A stretch of DNA of 5,206 bases from Thermoleophilia bacterium. GTDB taxonomy: Bacteria > Actinomycetota > Thermoleophilia > Gaiellales > Gaiellaceae. Below the pieces are notes generated by a model. The model was given only the letters and a program-made list of their open reading frames with translations. It did no database searches and was not told the origin of the DNA. Below, piece after piece: positions 5,132 through 5,206 of this stretch (position 1 is the first letter of the stretch; each line of letters begins with the position of its first letter). The stretch spans positions 1 through 5,206 of the forward strand of contig JAICTB010000172.1 in the NCBI GenBank assembly GCA_025936595.1. Direction: 5' to 3'. Position numbers and translations under genes: made by a program.

Positions 5132-5206
5132 CGCGGTCGCCCTGCTCGCGGTCGCCGCACTCACGATCGTGCTCGCGGTGACGGTGGCGGCCCGCGGCCG
5201 CGACGC
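5112..5206 (+). CDS. Start of a gene for an exported or membrane-anchored protein, cut by window edge
   Basis: Only the first 31 codons are visible, from the ATG at 5112 (or the GTG at 5118, two codons later). The start lies inside the last 20 nt of tsaD. The predicted N-terminus is MHVQPRSA, one basic residue, followed by an uncharged segment of about 20 residues rich in Ala, Leu and Val (SAVALLAVAALTIVLAVTVA), then ARGRDA. That is the form of a Sec signal peptide or signal anchor. No Cys lipobox is visible before the edge. I cannot identify the protein. A secreted peptidyl-prolyl isomerase is one guess from gene order in related actinobacteria, but nothing in the visible residues proves it. 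Frame and overlap style agree with membership of the same operon. No clear Shine-Dalgarno is seen. Confidence 0.6.
   Translation, partial: MHVQPRSAVALLAVAALTIVLAVTVAARGRD

Noticed and set aside
4145..5164. A 339-residue open frame on the minus strand opposite tsaD
   Set aside because: It covers tsaD, whose catalytic motifs are all intact. The antisense product is compositionally biased and matches no family I know.
1..5206. Search by eye for CRISPR arrays, tRNA or rRNA genes, transposase genes, insertion-sequence ends and intrinsic terminators
   Set aside because: No spaced repeats, cloverleaf-like segments, transposase motifs or GC-stem plus T-run structures were seen. Coding genes occupy nearly every base.

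Overview
This is a compact, very GC-rich, gene-dense piece of bacterial chromosome holding two divergent operons of core metabolism. High GC, frequent GTG starts, 4-base stop/start overlaps and the gene set suggest an actinobacterium, probably a deep branch such as Thermoleophilia (Gaiellales/Solirubrobacterales). That placement is an inference from style and synteny, not from a marker gene.

Left arm, minus strand (about 1-1841): a pantothenate (vitamin B5/CoA precursor) operon. Its order of transcription is a Rossmann/DUF2520 oxidoreductase-like gene, then panC (pantoate-beta-alanine ligase), then panB (ketopantoate hydroxymethyltransferase, cut by the left edge). Each junction is an ATGA overlap. 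No classical panE is present, so the DUF2520 protein is the natural candidate for the missing ketopantoate reductase step.

Centre (1842-1938): a 97-bp divergent intergenic region with candidate -10 boxes on both strands. The rightward one lies 7 nt before the first start codon, which suggests a leaderless transcript.

Right arm, plus strand (1939-5206): a tightly packed operon. It runs fmdB-type zinc ribbon protein, family 4 (Fe-S) uracil-DNA glycosylase, tsaE, tsaB, rimI, tsaD, and the beginning of a gene for an exported or membrane-anchored protein cut by the right edge. tsaE, tsaB and tsaD encode three of the four bacterial proteins that make the tRNA modification t6A; tsaC is not in the window. 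rimI encodes the ribosomal/N-terminal acetyltransferase that commonly travels with tsaB and tsaD.

I found no clearly new multi-gene system, mobile element, CRISPR array or RNA gene. The most notable details are a sequence resembling a sliding-clamp-binding motif (QLNLF) at the extreme C-terminus of the uracil-DNA glycosylase, a DUF2520 protein that seems to lack about 30 residues of its Rossmann core, a Cys/Gly tail on FmdB whose repeat DNA overlaps the next gene's start, and a shortened TsaB with altered conserved positions.
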